In this document: one piece after another, positions 34,059-47,400 of the stretch
How positions within the stretch are numbered: the first letter of the stretch is position 1
Layout of the letters: each line of letters begins with the position of its first letter
From: Tetraselmis striata
Lineage: Eukaryota; Chlorophyta; Chlorodendrophyceae; Chlorodendrales; Chlorodendraceae
Assembly (NCBI GenBank): GCA_006384855.1
Contig: VCJN01002099.1
Span: forward strand, 1-64,000
Direction of reading: 5' to 3'
Length of the DNA stretch: 64,000 bases
Notes under the pieces: generated by a model
Told to the model about the DNA's origin: nothing
Seen by the model: the letters and a program-made list of their open reading frames with translations, nothing else
The model's database searches: none
Translations under genes and position numbers: made by a program

Positions 34059-36211
34059 ATGGGGGTGTCGGCACGGCAGCAGGCGGGGCGGCGCGTCGTG
34101 AACCGCGGTAAAGCGTCGCACGGGGCGAGGGTCACACTCAAGCGCAAGTCGCCGGCACCCGCTTCGGCACCCCAGGGCGTGGGTTCCTCCGGAAAGCCCT
34201 CCGTAGCCAAGGAGGCGGTCGGCGAGCAAGGCGTTGAGGTCAGAGTGCTGAGCGCTGAGGTCGCGGCATATCGCGCCGAGGGCGCATCGGAGTGGTCGAC
34301 ACCTGACAACCCCGACGATGCCGCGACGGTCGAGCATGCGGCGGTATGCCTGAGCGACTACAGTGCGGCGCCGGCCAGCGGACCAGTCGGCCTGCGCCGT
34401 CTTGTAACCATACTGCTGGACCCTTCGGCCACCGTCGACGACGGCTGCTGCGCCTGCGGCAAGATCGCCGACCTGTGCACAGCCGGCACGAGGCGCAACC
34501 AGCTGGTTCAAGACGCGCTGTTCGCCGAAGGTCAGTGTGCCCCCCTTCAACCAGATACCCAACCGTCGTGTTGCACTTTGGCAGCGGTCCTTCAAGGGGC
34601 CATCGATGCGATGCAGACAGCGGGGGCGTCACATTGAGGCAAGCTTAGCAGAACCACGGTTTGGGGTCGTTGCATGTATTTATTGAGAAGAACTACTCTT
34701 ATTATCAGAAATAATATCCGCGAATTCCAAACCTGACTTAATGACCATGATTGCTTGGACCCACACACCCAATGAAACGGCACGGGTATGATTGCCATGC
34801 TCCAAGTCAGAGCGGATGTGGGCGATGCCCACGGCGTATAGTGCAGCTGTGATCTGGCGGCAGCGGCTGTTTGAGCCTCTCATGCCGAACGTCCCTGGCC
34901 TGCAGGCGCTGTGGAGGCGCTGGTGCATGTCATCGCCAGCACGGTGGACGAGCGCGTGCAGCAGCTGGCGGTGCTTGCACTGGGATGCCTTTGCGAGCTG
35001 CATCCGGACAGCCAGCAGGCTGCGCGCGCTGCGGGTGCGGTGCGGCTCCTCTTCAACACGATCAGAGAGGACAACGACCAGACGAAGGAGGTCGCCAGCA
35101 CCACGCTCATCCACCTGACGGACAACCTGACCGCCGCAGAGGTGGTACCCCCCGTGTCGAGCTCCCTATCTACGGGTTATTTAAAACTTGCGACTAAAAG
35201 CCTACCTTGCCTGCCAGAGGTCAAAGGTAGACGAACCTATAGGGCACTATGCAGCGAATGTTTGTATAGGTTGCATGCAAGCCGAATTTAAGGCTTACAA
35301 CGAGGGTCCCTTTGGGTGCGCTGGCATAAGCAGGTACACCACGCAGGGGAATGCTGCATTGCCAACTTACCCCGCTTGCTGTTGCCGGGGCAACCATCTT
35401 GGGAATCAAAGCTTCCGGCAGCTGTTTCTCACTCCACGTAGGCTGACGCCGTCGCTCCTTTCGGTCCCATGGGCTTCCTGCCACGAGCAGGGCGACTTGG
35501 GCCAGATGGCCGGCATCCCGCATCTCATCAACCTTATCAAGGCCGATGCCTACCAGCAGACGCCAACCTGCGAGAACTGCACCTGGGTGTTGGGCAACCT
35601 CTCGTGCAGCGCTGCGCACCACGAAGTCATCCGGTAACCCCCCCCCTCCCTGGCACTATTGAGACATCGGGGCCTCTCATTGCATCCGCCGTACTAATGT
35701 ACTGAGACCAGAGCTGCTGGCCTGCTCTCTCCTGCGTCAGGGAGCACGGGGGAGTGCCCGCGCTGCTGTACCTGCTCGAAAAGTCGGCGGCGAGTAAGAA
35801 CTACATGCTGGAGTACCGTGTCGTGTGGTCCCTCTGCAACCTCGCCAGCAACAAGGCGTGCCAAGACGAGATCCGGTGAGTCAGACCCACCTCGCAGCGT
35901 GCCTTGGCAGCGCCGCCCACAAGTCACTCTTTCCTTCACCCAGCTGCACCGCCTCCGCGCCCACAAAGATAGGCTTCATAGTGCATATCAGAGCTCTGTC
36001 GCAGAACCTATGCGGCATATAGCGCAACTACTAGGTAGAAGCGCTATGAGTACATGTACTCGTACGAGTATAAGGACAGTATAGGCGCAACTAGTAAACA
36101 CAATGAGCATGATGAGCCCGCTCGTCAGACGTCATCCGTACCGGTACTTGTAGCGCTTTACTACTAGTCGCTACCTGGAGCTGTACTTGTACAGAGTTAT
36201 TACAGGCGGGT

Positions 36212-36281
<70 letters not shown>

Positions 36282-38285
36282 TTTGGGTTATATTGTACAA
36301 TACATTATATTTATTGTATCATATGTATCTTTTCGCGCAAGTATCCGACGTTTAGCGACTACGGGAAATACTCATCGTCGTATAGGTATATGAATAGATA
36401 AGTTTCGCTGCTGTCTTGTCTTGCCCCATAAGTTTCGAATGGCAATTTCCATCCGCGGCATGCTGCCCGTTCTCCGCCCTTCCTCCCCATTATTGCTTCG
36501 GACGCCTTGCAATAGCCAACTCACGGCACGCCTTGCCTTGGCTCCTCACAGGACGTGCAACGGCATCCCGCTGCTCTCTGCCCAGCTGGCCAACAGCGAC
36601 GGCAACCTCCCCAAGACAAACAGCCACCTGCGCACCAAGGTGGTGCAGATCGTGGCGCACATTCTGAGCAACCTGGCGGTGGAGCCGCTCAACCAGCAGG
36701 AGCTGCTGGACGCGGGCGTGGTACCCATCCTGCTCCACCTCCTCGGTGAGATGCTGCCGGGTGGCTAGCGTAGACGCTTGGCAACTGAGGGCGTCCGAGA
36801 ACGCTGCACCGCTGCACTCCAGCCATTGTTTCACCGACTTCATCCAGTCAGGTCGTGCGGTTTAGTACCCAATAATGCTTTGGGGTCATCGTCGCAGTGT
36901 CTTGAAGCCATGCGGGCGGCAAAGGGGGATGCGTGCTCTCCCTGTGGAACCAGTCAGGCATATGCTGGCGCCCCTACGTTTTGGTTGAATACAATGTAGG
37001 AGTGCACTGAGACGCCGCCGGCGCACATTGTGGCCCCGATCTTGCGCGGTATTGTACTGAAAAGTACACATTTTATACCAAAACAAATTAAACCCAAAAA
37101 GACCGATGATTAAATGTTTTGCGGTTCTTGTCCGAACCCCTCTCATACTCGTACTGCTACGGAAACACACATGCAGTACCCAGGTACAGCAGCGCTCCAC
37201 TCGACCGCGATTTCAACTCCTACTCAGAGCCCCCCCCCCCACCCCCCCCCCCCCCCGGCCCCCCTACTCCCCGCAGAGAGCTGCGGCGATTCCAAGGTTA
37301 CGCTGATGAGCGGTTGGGCGCTGTCCAACATGGCGTCCAACCCGCGGACCCACTCCAGCATCGTGCGCAGCAACGGGCCGGGCGTCTTCACAGCAGTCCT
37401 TGGCAAGCACCGCCAGAATCATTGGCTCGTCCTCCGCATGGTGGTGGCGCTCGGCAACCTGGCGTGCGACAGTCCCGAGAATCGAGAGACTATCAGGTCC
37501 GCCAACCTTCACGATACACTTCCCCCCCCCCCCCCCCCCCCCGCTGCCCCCCGTGCATGATTGTCCAATGTCACCTATGAGCATGCCGCTACACGGCTAC
37601 CTAGAAAGCATTACCTCACATTAGTAGACACATAATTGCGATCCCGCGGGTTGCAGATGACTTTAGGTTATCAACAAAGGTTTGTCAGGTTCAGTAATAC
37701 CTCTGAAACAGTACAGTACAGTAAAATCGCAACATGGCAAACATGTTATAATAATGCACTGCGCCATGTAAGATATGTTTACGAGTACATGAGATAGATG
37801 GAAGCAGCAAGTTATGCCGATGTTGTAATACGCATGTACGGGTCCCGGCGGGGATTATTCCTGTATTGTAACGACCCCTAATATGACCCTCAAACTGGAC
37901 TTGCTATTCAGAAGAATATTCGCTATAATTCCGCTATAGCTTCGTCTACAGTTGAGCTCCGGCAGGCATAGCAGGCTCTTATTTGCAGTATTATCATTAT
38001 AACCGCGTCAGCACTCGCCAGTTAAATCACCCGCTGTGAGCCATTTATTACATAAGCGCACATAGGCGCCTAAAACTAATATGCAGTGAGGCTCGGGTCT
38101 CAAACCTCTGACTCTGCGTTCACATTCTCCCGCACAGGGAGGTGGGCGCAATCGGGCTGCTGGTGTACTGCCTGACGGACGAGCATGCCGACGTGTGCGA
38201 GCGGAGCCTCATCGCGCTGGAGAACCTTTCCACCAACAGCCATGCCAATCAGCTGGAGATTGCTCGGGCGGGCGCCATACGTGAG

Positions 38286-38316
<31 letters not shown>

Positions 38317-39988
38317 GCCCTGGATTGTCACAGCCCAAGGATGACCGTCCCGTGCACCATCCCTTTCCTTTATTGACAACATTGGCATGTGGTATTGGAG
38401 CACATAAAAAACTTATCTGGCCTCATAGATGTAATACATTTAGTTCGATGAGCACCATACATGCCATTTTTGGGGTATATTGAAAGGCCAAAGTCGCTCA
38501 ATTATTGTTGAAAAATACCGTGTGAGAGGAGGCGATTAGATAATACCCTTGTGTGTACAAATCTTAAAATGCAAATCATGTTGCCGATTCCATCATTCGC
38601 TCGGGATGATGGCACTTGACTGGATGATACTGCCGGACACATAAAGCACGCAGCGTGCGCGCATTGCCGGAGTTATACGCGGTTGCCGGACTCGAACATC
38701 TTCTGGACCTTGACGCACCCAATTGTCGACCGTCCTGCGGTCGCAGCGCACCTGGTGGCGGTGATGGCCCGCAGGCAGGAGGGATGGCGGTGGAGAAGGC
38801 GGTAGGCACCGTGTACAACCTGGCGTGCGCGGAGGAGAACGTGAACAGCATCTGGGAGTGCGGCGCGGTGCCGGTGCTGGAGGCGCTGCTGGCCGGCGGG
38901 GACGTGGCGGTGCAGATGCGGAACAGCGCGCGGCAGAGCCTGCCGGAATGCCCGCGCACGGAGCTCCAGGACCGCGCCAAGCTGGCGCTCGAGAAGCTCA
39001 TCCCCACGCGCGGCGCCATCGTGCCGGAGTCGACGCGCCAGGGGTCCGTCCCTCGAGCGGCAGCGCCGACACGCAGCCTCCGGCAGCGCCTGAGGGACGT
39101 GTCGGCCGCGCTCGCCAAGGTGCGGCTGCGGGAGCACTGGGCCCGCGGCATGTCTCGGCTCGGCCACACCTTCCGACAGACGCTCGCGAGGCGGGCCTGG
39201 ACGAGCGGCCGGTCAACGAGCAGCGGCAGGAACGGCGCTGCGAGCAGTGAGGAAGTGCGGCGCGCGACGGAGGAGGCGCTGCCCACGTGGGACACCTCCA
39301 TCGCGGGCAATCGATACGGCGCGGGGGCTGACCCCGACATGAAGGTGGGTGGCCAGTGTAGGCGGTCGGAAAACGATGAGTCACAGGCAGCAAGGGTGTA
39401 TCTTTGCGTATGTTGGTGCATACTGTATCCAACATGCGTAACAAATATGTGTGTATAGACATATGTATACAGGGAGATAGGAAGAATAGGTACATATATA
39501 CCGTACATATATAGATATCATCGACGGCGGGATAAGGAGACCAAGATATATTGGATAATGTATTGTATGTAGGGATAAACATGCATACATGTATAAATAG
39601 ATGTACATACGGATTCATGTATGTGAACCTATCCACATACATTTTTCGATATAAATATATATATATATATGTTCACATAACCAATACATATAAATATATA
39701 CAACATTTGCGTTAACAGTACGTATTATACATACATACAAATATTTGCAAGTATACATATATAGATATATGCATGTACATGTATGGAATAGTTCTCTCAA
39801 AACAAATACCTGGTGAGATACTGAGTGACAGACCGCACCAACGCTGTCATCCCTGCTAGGTCTACAACGTGCATGAGATGATAGCAAGCTACCGGACGCC
39901 ACGTGCCACGCACGACGGCGTGATGTCCATCATGATCCCCATGGATCCAAGCAGCGGCCGGGACGCCGAGCCCGCCATCCACAAGTGA
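34059..39988 (+). CDS. Armadillo-repeat protein (9 exons, about 745 aa)
   Basis: Exons 34059-34530, 34906-35141, 35491-35633 (or from 35506), 35741-35875, 36552-36745, 37277-37496, 38138-38280, 38779-39344 and 39860-39988. Every junction is GT-AG and keeps phase; for example LFAE-G|AVEAL and HEVIR|EHGGV join exactly. After a basic N-terminus (RRVVNRGKASHG) come about eight to ten armadillo repeats, with typical helices such as VQQLAVLALGCLCEL, CENCTWVLGNLSCS, EYRVVWSLCNLASN, VVQIVAHILSNLAVE, VLRMVVALGNLACD and AVGTVYNLACAEEN. The last 200 residues are Arg/Ala-rich and not recognised. Armadillo solenoids bind other proteins; the repeats recall importin-alpha, but no importin-beta-binding or NLS-pocket signature is convincing, so the partner and role are unknown. 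Start chosen as the only ATG after an upstream stop in the frame. Confidence 0.88.
35187..35345 (+). repeat. Dispersed short repeat, copy in armadillo intron 2
   Basis: Contains the box CTGCCAGAGGTCAAA and, about 60 bp on, GGTTGCATGCAAGCC followed by a GGCTTACAA..GGGTGCGCTGGCA tail. Members recur in introns of the other genes in the window. Confidence 0.65.
36213..36280. repeat. (AC)n(AT)n microsatellite in armadillo intron
   Basis: About eight AC units followed by about 23 TA units. Confidence 0.97.
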
Positions 39989-41435
39989 CTCGCTGCCCGC
40001 CGCCTGGCACTCTGGCAGCACCATGAATAGTTGTACACACACTCAAGAAGCCACGCAGATGACCCTCCGCCCCCCCCCCCCCCCCCCCTCTTATTCACTT
40101 ATTCAACCAACCACTCCAGGAGTCAGCCCCTGCTGCATAGCCCAAGCTGCTAGCTGCTTGTCTGCCACGCGCAACGGCGTTGAAAACGCGCTGCGGGAAG
40201 GCAGAACAGGCCGCCATGTGGAATGTCAAATCCACTTTTTTAAGTTTATGAACAAGTTATTTCCTTTCTACTTGCGGGTGATGCCTCCCCCCCCCCCCCT
40301 CCCCCCCCTGGCCACTGCATTGTCACCCAATAAAAACGACCATGGTTTTGATACTAGTTTAACTGGCGCATGTTTACCACCACGTACGCCCGCCTGCTAT
40401 CCAAGACAAACCCTGTCAAAGTGTACAAGTGGGAAGACGCAGGCAAAAGAAGCCAGTACACTGCTGCGCTCTCATCGCAATGACGTGCACACTGGACATT
40501 TGCTGTGCGATATTGGGATTTCAAACACGCAATCGAGTCTGTTTTTGCCAAAAAAGGGTGCGGAGGCAGGCTTACATGGGCGAGGAAGCGCCATTTTATG
40601 GCTAGGAAGGTTCAGCAAAAAGGAGGGGAGTCGGGGGGCCTGCAAGGCGGAAACGGAAACGGGAAGGCGCTGCCGAGGGCTGGAAGATGGCAGGCGAGCT
40701 GCCGGTGGCTGTCCTAAGTAGCACCCCGGCCGGGAGCGCAGGGCTCGCGAGCGATGGGGCAGCCCGTACTGAAACCCGATGGTACCGGAAAATCAACAGA
40801 CCACCAGCAGACCGTACCAGCCGCACTAGGACAGTTAAATTGTTGGGAAAGCCCATACACGGGTTTAGATCATTCCTGTGCTGTGTGGATGTGGGAGCTG
40901 GCGAAATTACACCGTGCTCTCCCGCACATTGCTACAGCGCTCAGTGTCCCGCTGCTTTGGTGCATGCAGCCACTCCCACCAGCAATGGCAACTGCAATAG
41001 ATCTACCCAGAGACTCGCATGCAACTTTTTCGGTTGCAAATAATCTGTACCCGGCTAGGACAGGCATCGGATTGTTAATCAAGCCAAACCTATTTTTTGC
41101 TATGGTGGCTGCAATATGATGACTCTACTTGGGCCACTATCTGTAGCACTACGTCATATCAAGGGTCGGCGGCAATATCATTCGTTATGAGAGGCGGCCA
41201 TCAAACATGCTGTTCTCCAGGCGGCCAAGCAGGGCAGGGCGGCTTCACTCTATATTTACGCGTCAAAACCCCCCAGACACTTTAATGACTACATGTCGAA
41301 GTGGTGGTGTGGAATAGTGTATTTAAATAATGAAATCGATATATTATGCGCTACAATGTCAAATAAGTAGCGAGTGGATTAATTTAGGCTGAGCACGCTC
41401 TGGCTGGCGATCCCGCCAATCTCACGGCGCAGCAT
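39989..41435. other. Intergenic between convergent genes
   Basis: No coding region recognised between the armadillo stop (39988) and the TIR-WD40 stop (41436). Two poly-C runs occur near 40068-40088 and 40288-40308. Both 3' UTRs must lie here. Confidence 0.5.
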
Positions 41436-44400
41436 TCACTGTTGCATGAGCCCCGGGATACGGTGCCAGTCGGCGTCGTCCTGGGTTATGGCCATGTCGG
41501 CAGGGGCGAAAGCGGCCGCATAGGCGGCCCGCATGTCCTCTAGCCACATGCTCCAAACGCGGACGGCGTTGTCGGCGCCGCCGCTGGCGAGGCGCGACCC
41601 GTCGGGCGACCACGCGACCGCGGCCACCGGACCGGCGTGCCCGCGCAGCCGCTGCACCGGGAAGGGCTCCAGCGACACAGCTCCCGGCTCCGCGTCCGGG
41701 CCGGCCGGCTCGGCCGTGACCGTGTGCCACACCAGCACACCGCCCCCTTCGTCCGCGGCGGCAAGGTAGCGCCCGTCGGGGCTCCATGCCAGCGGCGTCG
41801 CGAGGTTGTCTGTCTCGTGGGCGCGCAGCAGCTGCGGCACCTGCGTGGCGTCACCCGCCTTGGCGACCTCGCCCAGCGTCCAAACAAGCACCTGGCCACC
41901 GCGTGTGCCGCACGCCAGCCGCCCAAAATCGTCGACCTCGTTGTACGTGGCCCACGCCAAAGAGGAGACGCGAGAGCAGGCGTGCAGTACGAGCGGTGGC
42001 TCGCCCTCAGCGTCGGCCCAGCCGCTGGATGAGACACCCGCCACCCGGAGCGGTCCGTCCATGCTGCCGCTGGCCAGCCGCCCCCCGCCCGGGCTCCAGG
42101 CCAGCGCGGTGACGGCCCCGCCGTCGCCCGCCAGCGCCGTCTGCTCGGTCCATTCGGCAGATACTCGGCTCCAGAGGCGGGTGGTGTTGTCCGCGCCGCC
42201 GCTGGCGAGGCGGGGCGCGCCCGGCGCCCACGCGAGCGAGTGCACGGCGCCGGCGTGGCCCTCCAGCGTCGTCAACAAGTGCTGCGGATCCAGCATCAGG
42301 TCGGCCTCCTCGCCTGATGTCGACGCAGCAGCGTGTTCAGCGTTGCCGCCGCGCCGCGTTGGGATCGGCCCAGCGCCCGTTCAGGGCGACACTAGCGGCA
42401 GGACAGGTTTCACAGCCAACATCCCTCGGACAGCAAAAACATGAAGTAACATTCGGCGTCGGCCCGTCCACAGACCTGCACTACTCGTACGAGTATATAG
42501 CAAGGATCTATCATGTTTCATAGCATGCCTGTATGCGGGCAAATTCATCCAGTAATGGCGTTGATTTTAACAGAGCCATGCCAGTTGCCTAGTCGCATCA
42601 CAGCGTAAGACAGCAGTGTGCGTGAAGTAGAATGCTCTCAAGTAGCAGACTGTTTTGGTAAGAGCGCCTCAGTGACCACGAGAGTAGCGTTTGCACCACA
42701 GCCAAACAAAAATACTAGTGTGCTGCTCGCTCTGCTTCCGTTGGTAATCCTTAAGCGGCGACGCAAAATTGCTTCCTGTATATTATTTTCCAGATCTTCC
42801 GTATTTGTTATGCGAATGGTTTCCGATGATAGTAGCGCCCTTACGTTCCGACTGCTGGTACGCGATGGTGACAGACATGTTGACATTTTACAGAGACACA
42901 TCCGTGTACCAACACGCGGCGGCTCTTCTCCCCTCGCCGGGACCGCCTACTTCGACAGCAAAAATAGTTTTCCGAGTATGACCGTGTCTCGTGCATATCA
43001 TCATAACGGCTGTCGACTCGGTAAGATATATGAAAAGTGGCTCTGGGAACCTGGCGGTGCGCCTCGCCGCGTCGGAAGGTCAAACCCGCGCGAGAATAGG
43101 ATACATATCATCAAGAAAATATGTCGGACATTGATATTCTTCGTCAAATGTGAGTCCATCGTCAGGAAGGCAAAGGGAGCGGCTCACCAGCTGGGGGATC
43201 GCTCCCACCCTCATCTTCAGACAGCCCGCCGTAGATCCGAATCACGCCGCCGCTGTCTGCGCTGGCGAGGATGCCGTTGCCAACGCGCGAAAACGCGACA
43301 CTGTTGACGCCAAACGTGAAGGCATCCGCTACCCGCGGCGCCGCCGGCGCGATGTCCGCGGCAAGTGAGCCCTCCCATAGCGCGACGCCAGTGAACCAGT
43401 CGTCGGTGCCGATGGCCAGCTGGCTGCGGTCGCCCCGTGCAAAGGGAGACCAGGCCAGCGAGGTCACGGCGCCGCTCATGGTGGCCAGCGGCAGCGGCTC
43501 GGCGCGGGGCGGGCGCGCCCCAGGAGGCCGCACGCGCCAGGCGTACACGTGCCCGCCGCTCGTGCCGACCGCCAGCGTCGTCCCCTCCGCGGTGGAGGCG
43601 GCCCCGGGCGGAGCCCACTTGGCCACCTGGAAGGGGCGGCTGTAGCCGTCCAGCACGGCCGTCAGTGCCATGGGCGGCACCCCCGAGCCGGCGACCTGCC
43701 GTTCCCATACTCGAACCGTCCCGTCCCAGCTCGCAGTGGCCAGGAGCCCGCCGTCGGACGACCAGGCGACCGACATGACCCATTCGGTGTGCCCCTCCAG
43801 CACCTGCGGCGGCCCCCAGGCAGCCCCGGCCGGAGGAACCGGCCAGACGCACGCGGTGTTGTCCTGGCTGCCAGTGGCGAGCAGTTTGCCGTCGGGGGAC
43901 CACTCCAGCGAGTACAGCATCTTGCCGTGTGCCTCCAGGGCGGCCTCGTGCTGCAGGTTGCTGCCGTTGACCAGACGGTACACGTGCGCCACGGTGTCCT
44001 CGCCGCCACTGGCGAGTCGGCCGCTGCCGTCGGGCGCCCACTTGAGCATCGTCACGCGCTTGGTGTGCTTCATTGGAGCGACGACGCCATCTGCAGGCAC
44101 ACGGTGCAGCCTCCTCAGCGTCATACATCCTCAGACGACCCATATTGGCATTCTCACTTGTCATTATCATATAACACTGTAACCTGGAAGGCCTGCAGTG
44201 GCGTATCTACCACAGCATATCTATCTGCTGGGATCCCAGCTGTCCACTGCAGCATCAGGTGCACCAGAGACCATTCAGGGGAAGGGAGGCCATAAGTCGG
44301 AGTGCACACACGCGGTGCGGAACATGCAATGTCTCCTCAAGCTCGAGCCCGACATGAACGCCATGGATGACCACAACAGGACCACGTTTCACTATGCATA

Positions 44401-47400
44401 AGGTTATTGCATGTGATATTTTTGACGAATAATCGCAATATGGTGGCACAAACATGTGCGGCGCCAGGGAGGCGCGCACCACGCCCAGAGGAGTTGTTGT
44501 TGCGGCTCATTGCGCCAGCTACGCCCCACATCATCACCGCCGCATCGTCACCTCCGCTTGCCAGCCACCGGCCGTCCGGAGACCACTCAATCACGCGCAC
44601 AACGCCTTGGCGCCCCTCCAGCACCGCCGCCTGCTGCGCTCCGTCGCTGGTCGCGCCGGCGTCGACGTCCCACAGCCGCACAGTGGCGTCGTACCCGCAG
44701 CTGGCGAGGGTGGCGCCGTCGGGGGAGAAGCCGAGGTCCCAGACCCAGCCAAGGTGGCCCGACAACAGCTGCACCCCCGCCGCATCCACGCGGCCATCAG
44801 GTAGAACCGGCCACAGTCGGATGATGCCGCCTGGCGCGGTGCCGCTGCCGCCAGTCTCAAGGGCCGCCGCGGCGAGGTAGTTGCCGCTCGGCGACCACTT
44901 GACGGCGCTCATCCGCGCAGCGCCCAGCCATCCAAGGAGCAGCTGCGGCGGGGCGGCCCCGACGGAGCCGTCGGGACCGACCCGCCAGACGCGCACGGCG
45001 CCGTCGTCCGAGCCTGCGGCGAGGTGGGTGCTATCGGGTGACCACTCGAGGGCAGTGACCCAGGTGGCGGGGTCGCCAGAGTTTGCTGGCAGAACGGCGA
45101 GCGGGGCCACGCCGGAGTCTTGCACTTCCTGCATGTAGCGCCGCGCGGCGTTGAGTGTGCGGGCCTGTAGGGCAGCGCTGCTGCTGACGGCAGGCTCGCT
45201 CAACACCGCGCCCACCACCTGGCAGGGGAGCGCGCGGCCCGGGGGGGGGGGGGGGGGGGGGGGGGTTGTCAGCGGCAGGGCCCATCCCTGAACGGCCACA
45301 GGGTGGGTGGGGGCACACATGCTCAGGGCATTGACCCATATGGGAGGAAGCAAAGGACTGGATGCGCAGCTGAGGAACATTCAAAATTGGCTGACTGGTA
45401 AGCCTTCTCACTTCTGTCACTGGTGATGGGGTACATATGCAAAGCATCCATACTATGCCATGAATTGTGCGCTTGCGCTGCTGCCTCCGCCAGCAACATC
45501 GGAGATGCACACATCACATATGTATCAAAGACTTATCAGGTCAGGCACTGTATCAAGTGCTCCTATAGATAGGTTGCATGCAAGGCCAAGTTGACGCTTA
45601 TAACAGCGGACGGTTGCTATTGGTGCGTCGACACGCATAATTGACGTGGTCACATTGTCCCTGATGTGCTCTCTCTCTCTTCCTGTTCCTCTCATCACAT
45701 GTAAACAGACAAACTTGGCGGCAAATGGAAGTCCGGCGGGGCTGGATGACAATGACAGCTCCTGCAGTGGGGAGGGGCTCACCTTGGCCTCCCACAGCGC
45801 GGGCACCACGCCGGGCTCATCCCTCACTATCGCCAGCCCCAGCAGTATGGCCGTCTCCATCTGTGCCAGCTTGGCGCGACCCTCGGCATCCATCGCGATC
45901 TCCGCCAGACCCTTGGCGGTGACCTCAGCCTCCCTCGCGATCTCCGCCAGACCCATGGCGGTGTCCTCAGCCTCCCTCGCGATCTCCGCTTGGCGGGTGG
46001 CCTCCACCGCAAAGTTGGTGGCCACCAGCGCGGCGACCAGCAGCAGCGCGCCCACTGCGGCCCCCAGCAGCCCGCAGCCCACGCGGCGGCGCGAGGTGGC
46101 AAGCCGAGAGGCGGCCACAAAGGCGCTCATGGCCGGCGTTGGGCGCGGCTCCAGGCGGTCCGCCTCGGCGCGCTTCACCCACTGCTGCCACCACGGCACA
46201 TCCGCCGCCGGCAGCAGCAGCCGGCCCGGGCGCCCCTTGGCGTCCCAGCGCGCCTCCAGCCCCATCAGCTCCGCATGCTCGCGGTGGTAGGGCAGGTCCT
46301 TCGCCACGTAGCGCGCCGCATTGGACAGCACGGCGCCCCAGCCCTGGTTGGCCACCTCCAGGTCGCGGCAGGGGCACAGGTTGATGGCAGCCAGGCGGGC
46401 AAAGAGGTCCGTCACCAGCGCCTGCGACATCGGCTGGCCCGGCACGATGTGCTCGCCGTTGTACGCCATCAGCGCCGGCCCATGCACCTCGCTGCCCCAT
46501 GCCTGCGAGGCGCTGACGGCCATGGCCAGTCGTTGCGGGGCGGATGCAGATGCGGCGGTGGCGCCCCCCTCCCCCGCCTCCTCCACGGTCTGCTGCATGT
46601 CCGCCGCGTGCTTGGCCTTGGCTGCGCCCCCGGGGACTGTCAACAGGTCCCAGGCGGCCTGGTCCAGCACCAGGGGCACCACCGGCTTGCTGTACTCAAA
46701 TGCCAGTGCTAGCTCCTGCCGAGCATGGGAAGGGCAAAAGGGGCGAAGGGGGGGGAGGGGGGGGAGGGAGTCAGCTGCATGCTGCCTCTAAAGGTCCATA
46801 CTAGTGGCTTGTCTGCCCATGTAGGCACATGCTGTGTTAAAAGGTGGCGATGGTAGTAGCCTCCAACAAGTCCTGAAAGCGCAGTTTGGGCCGTGGTTTG
46901 CGGGCGCGTGGGTTGGTTGTTGCGGTGGGGATTGGCCCCGCATTTGGGTGGAGGCCAGCATCGCGCAGAGGCACATAGATGTGAGACAGGGCAGGGGAAA
47001 GGGAACGAAGGGCAGCTTCCTGGCCCGAGGGCGGCACTGCGCACCTGCAGGCAGTTGTACGAGGTGAGCCACGCCTCGTCGATGAGCGCCACAAACTTGG
47101 AGCAGCCCGCGATGCCCTTCTCGATCTCCTGCTTCCATGGCACGGGACCTGCCCGCCGAGGCACCGGGCGCACGCTGCCGCCGCTTCAGCCCCTCACCGC
47201 ATGCATGAATCGGCTGGCTGATGGGACCATACTAGCCGGGGGGGTGAGGGGGGGGGGGGGGGGGGGGGGATAATGCACAGGTTCCTGGAATACACTAGAC
47301 GGGCACTGCTCGAGAACTGAACGCAAGACGTACAACCGGAAAGCTTCCAGCCGAAATTTTATGAACAAACATCACTGTAACTACGGTGTACGCTTGCCGC

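Noticed and set aside
38576..39508. Minus-strand ORF of 310 codons opposite the armadillo gene
   Set aside because: Antisense shadow. The plus-strand frame has armadillo motifs and phase-consistent junctions.
40023..41119. Plus-strand frames of 118-232 codons between the convergent genes
   Set aside because: They run through C-tracts, lack domains and splice structure, and are not conserved elsewhere in the window.
41533..46791. Several plus-strand frames of 100-260 codons opposite the WD40 and TIR exons
   Set aside because: Antisense shadows of GC-rich coding exons. The minus-strand frames carry clear WD40 and TIR motifs and splice together in phase.
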